A program made the position numbers and the translations under genes. Under the pieces are notes generated by a model that saw nothing but the letters and a program-made list of their open reading frames with translations, searched no databases and had not been told where the DNA came from. 64,000 nt of DNA, taken from positions 607,501 through 671,500 of the forward strand of contig NZ_JZEY01000061.1 of assembly GCF_000969445.1 (NCBI RefSeq). Reading direction: 5' to 3'. Shown in pieces: positions 18,003 to 29,005 of this stretch; the stretch's first letter is position 1; each line of letters opens with the position of its first letter. The stretch comes from Devosia chinhatensis (GTDB taxonomy: Bacteria; Pseudomonadota; Alphaproteobacteria; Rhizobiales; Devosiaceae).

Positions 18003-18428
18003 TTAATGGATATGCGTGCCGTTGAGCTGCTGTGCTTCGATGGCAAGGTTGAGCAGGCCGCTGACGAACTCCTGGGCATAGGACTTGTCTTCAGGGGTTT
18101 CGGCTCTACCCAGTTCGTCCTGGGCTGCCTTGATCTGCGTCTGCAGGTCGGCATGGTCGAATTCGGAGAAGGGCACGGACTGCTCGGCCAGAATGGTGAG
18201 CCCTTCCGGGGACACATCGGCGAAGCCACCCTTGACGAAATAGATATTGGCCGTGCCCGTGCTCGTGGTCACGGTAATGAAGCCGGAACGCAGCGTCGTC
18301 ATGAACGGGGCATGATCAGCCATCACCGTGAAATAGCCTTCCGTGCCGGGCACGGTCACCGATTGCACCACTTCCGACAGCACCAGCCGCTCGGGTGACA
18401 CGATCTCGATCTTGAGGCCTTCAGCCAT
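18003..18428 (-). CDS. atpC: ATP synthase F1 epsilon subunit
   Basis: A 141-residue epsilon subunit of the rotary ATP synthase, part of the central stalk. The beta-sandwich domain is at 1-90 (IEIVSPERLVLSE, PGTEGYFTVMADHAP) and the C-terminal helical part is shorter and more divergent than in E. coli. It is last in the operon, separated from atpD by a 143-bp gap that contains a terminator-like hairpin, unlike the short gaps between the other subunits. Confidence 0.96.
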   Translation of the reverse strand: MAEGLKIEIVSPERLVLSEVVQSVTVPGTEGYFTVMADHAPFMTTLRSGFITVTTSTGTANIYFVKGGFADVSPEGLTILAEQSVPFSEFDHADLQTQIKAAQDELGRAETPEDKSYAQEFVSGLLNLAIEAQQLNGTHIH

Positions 18429-18502
18429 TGTCTTGGTCCTCTAGAGCGTGGTCAGCCAAAGTGGTTTCACTTTCTTGGGTGACCGCGCGGCTTTTGTCGT
18501 CC

Positions 18503-18532
18503 AAAAAAGGGTCCGAACGCTCATCCGGACCC
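18503..18532 (-). terminator. terminator-like hairpin between atpD and atpC
   Basis: On the minus strand a 7-bp stem GGGTCCG/CGGACCC with a 10-nt loop runs straight into TTTTTTGG (plus-strand A-run 18503-18508). Transcription from atpD to atpC must cross it, so part of the transcripts probably end here. Confidence 0.65.
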
Positions 18533-18571
18533 CGATCGCGAAGGACGGGCCGCTGTTGCGACCCGACCGGA

Positions 18572-20032
<1,461 letters not shown>

Positions 20033-20923
20033 TTAGAGCGCTTCGGCGCCCGAGATGATTTCAATGAGTTCTTTGGTGATCTGGGCCTGGCGCTGGCGGT
20101 TATAGCTCAGCTGCAGCTTTCCGATCATTTCCCCGGCATTGCGGGTCGCATTGTCCATTGCGGACATCTGCGCACCGTAGAACGAGGCGGAGTTCTCGAG
20201 CATGGCGCGGAAAATCTGCACGCTCACATTGCGCGGCAAGAGGTCTTCCACGATCGCTTCTTCGTTTGGCTCATATTCGTAGATCACGGCCGAGTTGCTG
20301 ACGACCGCGCCCTCGCCTTCGACCTTCTCGATCTTGGCGGGGATGATCTGCAGCGCCTGGGGCACCTGGCTGACGACCGAATTGAACTTGGCGAAAAACA
20401 GCGTTGCGACGTCGAATTCGCCCGCCGCAAACATGGCCTGCACCTTCTGGCTCACGTCGCTGGCCTGGGCAAAGCCGATATTCTTGACGTCGCGATAGCT
20501 GATCGTCTCGACGATCTTATCGGCGAACTGCCGCTTGAGAATATCGTGTCCCTTGCGGCCGACGGTCAGGAACTTGACCGTCTTGCCCTGCGCCAGAAGC
20601 TTGTTGGCATGATCGCGCGCCAGACGCGCGATCGAGGAATTGAAGCCGCCGGCCAGACCACGCTCGCCGGTCGCAACGACCAGCAGATGGACCTGGTCCT
20701 TGCCGTTACCGGCCAGGAGAACGGGCGCGTCGGTCTGACCGTCATAGACGGCGGCCAGGCTTGCCAGCACCTTGCCCATGCGCTCGGCATAGGGACGCGC
20801 AGCTTCGGCCGCATCCTGGGCACGACGGAGCTTGGCCGCCGCCACCATCTGCATGGCCTTGGTGATCTTCTGGGTCGATTTGACCGAGTCGATCCGGTTC
20901 TTAAGATCCTTTAGCGACGGCAT
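20033..20923 (-). CDS. atpG: ATP synthase F1 gamma subunit
   Basis: A 296-residue gamma subunit, the rotating shaft inside the alpha3-beta3 ring. The N-terminal helix [20 protein letters not shown] and the C-terminal helix ([19 protein letters not shown] ... [15 protein letters not shown]) are both typical. The gene is complete and lies between atpA and atpD with 22 and 21 bp gaps. Confidence 0.97.
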   Translation of the reverse strand: MPSLKDLKNRIDSVKSTQKITKAMQMVAAAKLRRAQDAAEAARPYAERMGKVLASLAAVYDGQTDAPVLLAGNGKDQVHLLVVATGERGLAGGFNSSIARLARDHANKLLAQGKTVKFLTVGRKGHDILKRQFADKIVETISYRDVKNIGFAQASDVSQKVQAMFAAGEFDVATLFFAKFNSVVSQVPQALQIIPAKIEKVEGEGAVVSNSAVIYEYEPNEEAIVEDLLPRNVSVQIFRAMLENSASFYGAQMSAMDNATRNAGEMIGKLQLSYNRQRQAQITKELIEIISGAEAL

Positions 20924-20945
20924 GGCCTGTCGTCTCCTTCAGGCT

Positions 20946-22481
<1,536 letters not shown>

Positions 22482-23042
22482 TTATCCGACCTCTTTCATG
22501 GCGATTTTCATCGCGGCGAGTTTTGTCTTGAGAGAAGAATCGATCATCTGACTGCCGACCTTCACCTGAAGGCCACCGATCAGCGAGGGATCGACGAATT
22601 GGTTGAGCGTGACCGCCTTGCCGAGCTTGGCCTTGAGCGCCTCGGCCAGAGCCTGAGCCTGCTCACCGGTCAACGGTGCGGCCGATGTCACGTCGGCAGT
22701 GGTCTCACCGCGATCGGCTGCAGCCAGCTCGCGGAACACTACGATGATCTGGTCCAGCGCGAAAAGGCGCCCATTGCGGGCCACGATGCGCAGGAAATTG
22801 CCCACCAGCGGATTGACCTTTGCCTTGCCCAGCACGGCATCGAGGGCCGAGGCCTTGACGTCGCCTGGAATGACGGGCGAGCGGAGATACCGCGAGAAGT
22901 CCTCGCTCTCACCGATCAGCCGCGAAATGTCGGAAAGCCCGGTTTCCACCTGAGCCAGCTGGTTCTCGCTCCTGGCGAGATCGAACAGCGCCGACGCATA
23001 TGGCCGCGCGATTTGGGTAAGCACTGAATTCTGCGCTGCCAA
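22482..23042 (-). CDS. atpH: ATP synthase F1 delta subunit
   Basis: A 186-residue delta subunit, the stator link from F1 to the b subunits. ARPYASALFDLARSENQ at 13-29 is the family start, and the C-terminal domain has DPSLIGGLQVKVGSQMID. The only start consistent with this end is TTG, with an AGAGGG stretch about 10 nt upstream. It is first in the atp operon. The F0 genes (atpIBEF) are not in the window, which fits the split F0/F1 arrangement of this order. Confidence 0.95.
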   Translation of the reverse strand: MAAQNSVLTQIARPYASALFDLARSENQLAQVETGLSDISRLIGESEDFSRYLRSPVIPGDVKASALDAVLGKAKVNPLVGNFLRIVARNGRLFALDQIIVVFRELAAADRGETTADVTSAAPLTGEQAQALAEALKAKLGKAVTLNQFVDPSLIGGLQVKVGSQMIDSSLKTKLAAMKIAMKEVG

Positions 23043-23233
23043 TGCCGCTTCACCCTCTATTTATCCGTCCCTCTCTTGGCTCCGTTACCGGAACCCGGGC
23101 GGGTTTTACATGCTTGGACGTGCTCGGAAACGGGGCTCGAGCCGGACCCCTCAAAGTTGGGGGTGCTCTAACACATGAAAACTCAGCCATGCAAGGCTTG
23201 GCGACGCGATTCAAATGCGGCGAATTTGTCGCA

Positions 23234-23289
23234 CTCCCCGCCGCCCCTTCGGGGCAAATCATGCCGGTGGCATGATTTGAGGCGGGGAG
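23234..23289. other. three-way-junction palindrome (possible structured RNA or repeat)
   Basis: A 56-nt element whose two ends pair perfectly (CTCCCCGCC 23234-23242 with GGCGGGGAG 23281-23289) and enclose two perfect hairpins: GCCCC/GGGGC with loop TTC (23243-23255) and AAATCATGCC/GGCATGATTT with loop GGT (23256-23278). Only two bases are unpaired at the junction. There is no T-tract on either strand, so it is not a simple terminator. It lies in the gap upstream of the atp operon (on its leader side) and after priA. Confidence 0.7.
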
Positions 23290-23413
23290 GCCATGAGAGC
23301 TGAGCTCGAATGGCGGTGCACAGCAGCATATGCGCCAACGTTTTTGCCCCCACGCCCCCGCGAACATACAGACGCGCCAAACCAGCCCGCGTCGTTACGA
23401 AGGCTTAAGGTGT

Positions 23414-23500
23414 GTGTTCACATTATTGCGGGTGATCTTTCTGATCGCGACCGGTCTTCTGACCGTTTGGGGCGCAGCGGGCGGCTGGGATGGCTGGTAA
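23414..23500 (+). CDS. possible small membrane peptide
   Basis: A 28-codon frame starting with GTG and ending TAA that encodes a hydrophobic stretch, LLRVIFLIATGLLTVWGAAG, with a WDGW end. Its makeup is that of a single-span membrane peptide or a leader. GAAGG stands about 10 nt before the start, and an AAGG closer in. It lies on the plus strand in the 560-bp gap between priA and atpH, opposite to both. No family is recognised, and the short length means chance cannot be excluded. Confidence 0.35.
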   Translation: MFTLLRVIFLIATGLLTVWGAAGGWDGW

Positions 23501-23603
23501 GCACACCGCCCGCCGCTAACCTCGGTCATCACTCCGTGGCTGACCCCAAACTGGTTATCAAAGGTAAAGGATGTCTTGCACGCAGCGCGAGACCTCGCAG
23601 CTT

Positions 23604-25793
23604 TCACATGAAACTGACCGGATCGATGTCGATCTGCACCTTGAGATCACCTCGGGGCTTTTCGGCGCTCGATAGCCAGAACCGGACATAACCCGACAGA
23701 TCGAAATCCTTGCCCGATTGCGCCAGCAGCCGCACCCGGTGACGGCCGCGGATCATCGCCACCGGCGCATCAGCCGGGCCGTAAAGTCGAACGCCGTCGG
23801 CCATCGGCGCCGCGGCGAGCAGTTTGCGGGCAAAGCCCATGGCGTCTTGCTGCGCATTGGCCGAGACGATCAGCGCTGCCAACCGCCCGAAAGGCGGCAT
23901 GCCACCGGCCTCGCGCGCCAGCAATTCCTGCGCATAGAATGCCTCCCTGTCTCCTCCCACCATCGCCTTCATCACTGGATGGTCGGGATGATAGGTCTGG
24001 AGGAACGCCTTGCCATGTCGCGAGGCCCGACCCGCCCGCCCGGCAACCTGCGTCAGGATCTGGAAGGTCTTTTCGGCGGCCCTGGGGTCTCCATGAGCCA
24101 GCCCCAGATCGGCATCGAGCACGCCGACCACCGAGAGCTTTTCGAAGTGGTGCCCCTTGGACACCAATTGCGTGCCGATGATGAGATCGTATTCGCCGCG
24201 CTCCACCTCGGCAAAACGGTCTCGTAACTGGCTGTGGCTGCCCATGTCGGTGGAAAGAAGGACCCGCCGCGCATCGGGAAAGCGGGCAGCGGCCTCCTCG
24301 GCCACCCGTTCGATTCCCGGACCGACCGCTACCAGCGCATCGGCCTCGCCGCATTCGCCGCAGACCTTGGGGGTGCGCACTTCATGGCCGCAATGATGAC
24401 ACATGAGCACGCCGCGAAACCGGTGCTCGACCATCCAGGCCGAGCAATCGGGGCACTGATATTGGTGCCCGCAAGATCGGCACAGCGTCAGCGGCGCATA
24501 GCCACGACGATTGAGGAACAGCAGAGCCTGCTCGCCCCGGTCAAGCGCTGCAAAGACTTCACGCGCCAGGACGGGCGCGATCCATTCGCCTTTTTCCGGC
24601 CCATCTGTCCGCATGTCGATAGCGGAGATGTCGGGCATTGCTGCCTCGGCAAATCGGCTTTCGAGCCGAACATGGACATAGCGCCCGACATTCGCATTGT
24701 TGCGCGATTCGACCGAGGGCGTGGCCGAGGAGAGCACCACCCGCGCCGTGCTGAGATGCGCCCGCACGATAGCCATGTCGCGAGCATGATAGGTAAAACC
24801 CTCGGATTGCTTATAGGCACCGTCATGCTCTTCATCGAGCACCAGCAGGCCCAGTTCGCGGAAGGGCAGGAACAGTGCCGAGCGCGCACCGACGACAGCC
24901 CGCACCGTGCCGTCCAGCACGCCACGCCAGACCTTGGCGCGCTGCACCGGGGTCATGTCCGAGTGCCATTCCGCCGGCCGGCCTCCAAATCGTTTGGTGA
25001 AGCGGTCGATGAACGTACTGGTGAGAGCAATTTCGGGCAGAAGCACCAGAGCCTGCCGACCGGCACGCAGGGTGTCGGCTACGGCCTCGAAGAACACTTC
25101 GGTCTTGCCGCCTCCGGTGACCCCGTCCAGGAGGGCCACCCCGAAATCATGGGCGCTCAATGCCAGGATCTGGTCGAGCGCAGTTTGCTGCTCGGGATTA
25201 AGACTGGACGGATTAGCATCGGGGTCGGGCGGCAGCACGACTGGCGGCGCCGGCATCTCGACTTTTTCCACGGCCCCGGTTTTCTCCAGCCCATCCAGAA
25301 CCGAGCTCGACACTCCCGAGGCGCCCAGCAAGGCAGGCTTTGGCCAGGCCATGTCGTCCATCAGGCAATCGAGCACGCGCAGGCGGGCGGGCGTGAGCTT
25401 TTCGGGCTCATGGCGGGTGCGCCGATAGGCAATCACCGGTTTGGGCGGCTCCAGCGCCTCGGGCGAACGCAACACGCCGCGCAAAACTTGTCCTGGCGCG
25501 GCGAGCGTATAGCGCCCAACCCAATCCACGAGTCGGAGCAATTCTTCAGAAAGTGGTGGCACGTCATAGGCATGAGCCACATCACGCAGCCTATTGTGGG
25601 CCACATTGTCCCGAGGCTCCCCCCAGACCACGCCAAGGACAAGGCGCGGCCCCAGGGGCACTGCGACGATCGAGCCGCGTGCCAGGGCCATGCCCTCGGG
25701 CACACGATAGGAATAGGGGCCCTCGACGGCTACCCCGACCATCACTGCAACGATGTCGCCGGATTCGAACATTTGTGCTTGTTCTGTTCGCAT
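23604..25793 (-). CDS. priA: primosomal replication restart helicase
   Basis: A 729-residue PriA, which reloads the replisome at stalled forks. The N-terminal DNA-binding domain includes VPLGPRLVLGVVWGEP. The helicase core has Walker A GVTGGGKTEVF, the DEEH box in LVLDEEHDGAYKQ, and eight zinc ligands from CRSCGHQYQCPDC through CHHCGHEV to CGECG. The start is uncertain: ATG at 25793 sits in an inverted repeat, and ATG at 25772 (MFESGDIVAV) would fit the family equally. Confidence 0.95.
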   Translation of the reverse strand: MRTEQAQMFESGDIVAVMVGVAVEGPYSYRVPEGMALARGSIVAVPLGPRLVLGVVWGEPRDNVAHNRLRDVAHAYDVPPLSEELLRLVDWVGRYTLAAPGQVLRGVLRSPEALEPPKPVIAYRRTRHEPEKLTPARLRVLDCLMDDMAWPKPALLGASGVSSSVLDGLEKTGAVEKVEMPAPPVVLPPDPDANPSSLNPEQQTALDQILALSAHDFGVALLDGVTGGGKTEVFFEAVADTLRAGRQALVLLPEIALTSTFIDRFTKRFGGRPAEWHSDMTPVQRAKVWRGVLDGTVRAVVGARSALFLPFRELGLLVLDEEHDGAYKQSEGFTYHARDMAIVRAHLSTARVVLSSATPSVESRNNANVGRYVHVRLESRFAEAAMPDISAIDMRTDGPEKGEWIAPVLAREVFAALDRGEQALLFLNRRGYAPLTLCRSCGHQYQCPDCSAWMVEHRFRGVLMCHHCGHEVRTPKVCGECGEADALVAVGPGIERVAEEAAARFPDARRVLLSTDMGSHSQLRDRFAEVERGEYDLIIGTQLVSKGHHFEKLSVVGVLDADLGLAHGDPRAAEKTFQILTQVAGRAGRASRHGKAFLQTYHPDHPVMKAMVGGDREAFYAQELLAREAGGMPPFGRLAALIVSANAQQDAMGFARKLLAAAPMADGVRLYGPADAPVAMIRGRHRVRLLAQSGKDFDLSGYVRFWLSSAEKPRGDLKVQIDIDPVSFM

Positions 25794-25804
25794 CGGATGC
25801 GAAC
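25786..25804. promoter_or_regulatory. inverted repeat at the priA start
   Basis: GTTCGCATC and GATGCGAAC form perfect 9-bp arms around one central base. The repeat covers the first possible priA start codon, which favours the downstream start if the repeat is an operator. Confidence 0.35.
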
Positions 25805-25834
25805 CGGCGCAAGTGATTCCTGTATGGATGGGGC

Positions 25835-26818
25835 CTAGAACTGCCCCTTCAGCCCAACGGTGAGATCCAGCGACCGAAGGGCGGCGCCGGCCAGGTCGCT
25901 TCCGCTGAGATAAGCGAGGCCGGTATTGGTGTTGATATAGTCAGCCTGACCGCGCATCTGGAAATGATGATCGTAGCGGGCTGCTACGAACAACTCGGCC
26001 ATTCGTCCCAGTTTCATGCCGGCATCCACCCCGAGGGTGACGGTGGGCGAAAGATTGAACCGATCCTCCACCCGCAGGTTACGCATCCAGTGATTGTCCG
26101 TCGATGTCCCGTTGACGGTCAGGCCCCCTCGCAAAAGCCCGCCGACCCGGAAATCGCCATAGCGCTCCTCGCCATCGACCCCGACAAACACCTCCGGCAG
26201 GCGCTGGCGATAGGCAATGGCCGGCTCACCATCGGGGAAACTGCCGATATCGTTACGAAACCCGTTTTGACTGTAGATGTAGGATCCCCCGAACGAGGAC
26301 CAGGACACGTCGGTATATTTGAAGCCACCATGCAGCCGGACATTGGCATCGGGCAGTCGCGCGAGATCATATCCAAGGGCAAATTCGCCGGACAGGTAAT
26401 GGTCGAGCCGCGTATCGGGATGTTGCGAGCGATCCGTCCAATCGTCGAAATTGTTCGTTGAGACCAGCCAGTCGTAGTCTTCCATATAGCTCATGCCATG
26501 GCCGGCAACACTGCCACCCGCACTGATACTAAGGCCATTGCCGAGCGCGATGTCGATGCTGCCCCGCATCACCGGCGCCTTGCTCTGCCAGATGAGCTGG
26601 CTGAGCGTGCGGTCGCCATTGAACACATATTCATCGCCCTGGATGAATATCGCCCCGAGGCCCGCGCGCAGTTTCACGCTTTCGGTGCTGTAGCTATAGG
26701 TGTCAGGTTGGTCAAAGGTGACGCTTTGCGCGAAATCGCCCGACCAGGTCCAGTCCGCTGCAGATGTAGGGACTGACATGAGGGCAATAAGGGCAAGTCC
26801 CCGGACAGCAATACGCAT
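25835..26818 (-). CDS. omptin-family outer membrane aspartyl protease
   Basis: A 327-residue omptin. Signal peptide at about 1-20 (SVPTSA-A), then a ten-strand barrel ending in phenylalanine, as outer membrane proteins do. The omptin signature WTDRSQHPDT is at 127-136. Catalytic residues match OmpT: Asp114 and Asp116 in EDYDW, Asp241 and His243 in DNHW; the second signature region is seen as SSFGGSY near 174-180. Omptins cleave between basic residues of peptides and need LPS. Start ATG at 26818 has GGAGG 8 nt ahead; the longer frame upstream is not needed. It is divergent from xerC. Confidence 0.9.
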   Translation of the reverse strand: MRIAVRGLALIALMSVPTSAADWTWSGDFAQSVTFDQPDTYSYSTESVKLRAGLGAIFIQGDEYVFNGDRTLSQLIWQSKAPVMRGSIDIALGNGLSISAGGSVAGHGMSYMEDYDWLVSTNNFDDWTDRSQHPDTRLDHYLSGEFALGYDLARLPDANVRLHGGFKYTDVSWSSFGGSYIYSQNGFRNDIGSFPDGEPAIAYRQRLPEVFVGVDGEERYGDFRVGGLLRGGLTVNGTSTDNHWMRNLRVEDRFNLSPTVTLGVDAGMKLGRMAELFVAARYDHHFQMRGQADYINTNTGLAYLSGSDLAGAALRSLDLTVGLKGQF

Positions 26819-26869
26819 GACAAACACCTCCAGTGAACAACTTGTCCAACGGCAGGGGTTAAGGTGGGG

Positions 26870-26903
26870 TTTACCATGCCTCTTACGCCGAATTTTACCA
26901 TGC
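26870..26903 (+). promoter_or_regulatory. direct repeat TTTACCATGC before xerC
   Basis: The 10-mer TTTACCATGC occurs at 26870-26879 and 26894-26903, 24 bp apart, with GGTTAA just before the first copy. It lies in the intergenic region shared by the omptin gene and xerC and could bind a regulator; its TTTACCAT core is one base from TTAACCAT. Confidence 0.3.
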
Positions 26904-26920
26904 TGGATCAGGATGGCGGC

Positions 26921-27850
26921 ATGACCGACAGTGCATTTGCCACCGATGACTTCGTGCGTGAACGCCTTTCCGCCTGGTCGCGGGAGATGGGGGCTGTAAA
27001 GCGGCTCGCGCCCCGGACGATCGAGGCCTATAGCCGCGACATCAGCCAGTTCATGAGTTTTCTGGCGGGACATATGGGTGGGCCGGTCACCTTGAAGTCG
27101 CTTCGGGAATTGCGTGGTGCAGATATCCGCGCCTTCATGGCCCAAAGACGCAGCGAGAGCCTGGGGTCCCGCTCGCTGGCCCGCGTGCTCTCTGCCATGA
27201 AGAGTTTCTTCGGCTTTCTCGAACGCGAAGGCACGTTGAGCACCGAGGCGCTCAATGTCATTCGCACCCCGAAAATCCCACGATCCCTGCCCAAGGCCCT
27301 GACCGTTCTCGAGGCGCGCCAGACGATCGCCACGACGCAGGAAATGGAGGAGAGGCCATGGGTCGCAGCTCGGGACATGGCCGTCATTTCGCTCTGCTAT
27401 GGCGCCGGGCTGCGTATATCCGAAGCCCTGGCCCTCACCCGCTCCGACCTCGAAACCGACATCCTGCGGGTGACGGGCAAGGGTGGACGGACGCGCATGG
27501 TGCCGCTGATTGCTCCCGTGCGCGCCGCGATCGAGACTTATCTTGGCCTTGCGCCGTTCAAACTTTGGCCGGAAGAACCCTTGTTTCGCGGCGTTCGCGG
27601 CGGGGTCCTGTCTCCCCGGCTCATCCAGTTGCGCATGGCGCAGCTGCGCTCAGCGCTCGGGCTGCCGCCCTCCGCAACGCCTCATGCCCTGCGACACTCC
27701 TTCGCGACCCATCTTTTGGGGCAGGGCGGCGATCTGCGTTCCATCCAGGAATTGCTGGGGCATGCCAGCCTTTCCACGACCCAGATCTACACCGCCGTTG
27801 ATACCGAACGCCTGCTCGATTCCTACGCCAAGGCCCATCCCCGCGGATAG
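26921..27850 (+). CDS. xerC: tyrosine recombinase XerC
   Basis: A 309-residue recombinase that resolves chromosome dimers at dif with XerD. The N-terminal SAM-like core-binding domain spans about 10-105. The catalytic domain has Arg165 (GLRISEAL), Lys187 (GKGGRTR), His255 and Arg258 (HALRHSFATHLL), His281 (LLGHASLS) and nucleophile Tyr290. Several in-frame starts exist upstream (GTG 26864, ATG 26876, ATG 26900); ATG at 26921 gives the normal family length. Location near priA is common in this order. Confidence 0.93.
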   Translation: MTDSAFATDDFVRERLSAWSREMGAVKRLAPRTIEAYSRDISQFMSFLAGHMGGPVTLKSLRELRGADIRAFMAQRRSESLGSRSLARVLSAMKSFFGFLEREGTLSTEALNVIRTPKIPRSLPKALTVLEARQTIATTQEMEERPWVAARDMAVISLCYGAGLRISEALALTRSDLETDILRVTGKGGRTRMVPLIAPVRAAIETYLGLAPFKLWPEEPLFRGVRGGVLSPRLIQLRMAQLRSALGLPPSATPHALRHSFATHLLGQGGDLRSIQELLGHASLSTTQIYTAVDTERLLDSYAKAHPRG

Positions 27851-27927
27851 GGCTGGACGGATCGGCGCCATTCCGGCTTTTGCCGGCGGGATCGAGCGTC
27901 TATTGCTGAGCCGAAGGATCTCGGTTC

Positions 27928-28869
27928 ATGCACCCGCCCCAAAGTTCAGACTCCGCCTCGGCCATCGACATGGTCGGTTATGGCCTCGCCGTCGGTGGGG
28001 CCGCATTATTTTCGACCAAGGGCATCTTCATTAAACTGGCTTTCGCCGAGGGCGTGTCCACCGAGGCGACGCTTGCCCTGCGCATGCTGGTAGCGCTGCC
28101 GGTCTACCTGGTGATCCTGCTCAGCCTGCTGCGCCGTAATCCGCAAGCGCGCAGCCTGCTGACGCCGACGCGGCTCCTGGCCTCCATGGCCGTCGGTATC
28201 CTTGGCTACTACCTTTCCAGCTATCTCGACTTCGCCGGACTGGCCTTCGTCTCGGCGCAATATGAGCGGTTGGTCCTTTTTACCTATCCCTTCTTCGTTT
28301 TGCTCTTTGGCGTCTGGTTCTTTGGCGACGCCATGAACTGGCGCCTCGTTCCGCCCATGGGCATTACCTATTCGGGCCTGCTGGTAATCTTCGCCTGGAA
28401 CCTCGCCGTCCAACCAGAGGGACTGCTGATCGGCACGAGCCTTGTCCTGGGCTCGGCCGTGACTTTTGCGTTCTACCAGCACCTGGCTCGTCGCCAGATG
28501 CTCATTATCGGCGCCGGTCTGTTCACCTGTGTCGGCATGTCCACGGCCGCCGTTCTGGCGATCGGCCAGAGCCTATTTGTGGATGGTGTGGACACCTATA
28601 TCGAGTTCAGTCCCTACGTCTGGTTCCTGGGACTGATGCTGGGCATTTTTGGCACCGTGCTACCCTCCTTCCTGCTCAATGCCGGCATTGCCCGCATCGG
28701 CGCCCGGGCCACCTCGTCCACGGCTTCATTCGGACCGATTGTCACCATCATCCTGGCAGTCTTTGTACTGGGCGAGGACTTTACCTTCTTCCACGCCATC
28801 GGCACGGGCCTCGTCCTTCTGGGCTCCTCGCTCTTTGCCCGCATCGAAAATCGTACCCGGAAAGCATGA
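27928..28869 (+). CDS. EamA-family (drug/metabolite) transporter
   Basis: A 313-residue inner-membrane protein with about ten hydrophobic helices in two EamA repeats. GAALFSTKGIFIKLAF in the first helix pair and ATSSTASFGPIVTIILAVF in the second repeat are typical. Such proteins export amino acids or other metabolites by secondary transport; the substrate cannot be told. It stands alone 77 bp after xerC. Confidence 0.87.
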   Translation: MHPPQSSDSASAIDMVGYGLAVGGAALFSTKGIFIKLAFAEGVSTEATLALRMLVALPVYLVILLSLLRRNPQARSLLTPTRLLASMAVGILGYYLSSYLDFAGLAFVSAQYERLVLFTYPFFVLLFGVWFFGDAMNWRLVPPMGITYSGLLVIFAWNLAVQPEGLLIGTSLVLGSAVTFAFYQHLARRQMLIIGAGLFTCVGMSTAAVLAIGQSLFVDGVDTYIEFSPYVWFLGLMLGIFGTVLPSFLLNAGIARIGARATSSTASFGPIVTIILAVFVLGEDFTFFHAIGTGLVLLGSSLFARIENRTRKA

Positions 28870-29005
28870 TTGCGTCTGGCTGATGCCAGCGTGCCCCAAT
28901 CAGGCTATAAAGCTTTGGCAGGCAATCGTGGTCGAGTCCTCGCATATTAAGTAAAGCACGGCTCGACCCGGACGAACCTGCAGCCGACAGTCGGAGGGAC
29001 AATCC

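Noticed and set aside
24234..25838. 534-codon plus-strand frame
   Set aside because: Antisense to priA, with no recognisable domain.
26921..27850. Tyrosine recombinase as a phage or island integrase
   Set aside because: Sequence, length and neighbours (priA) fit the housekeeping XerC; no att-like repeats seen.
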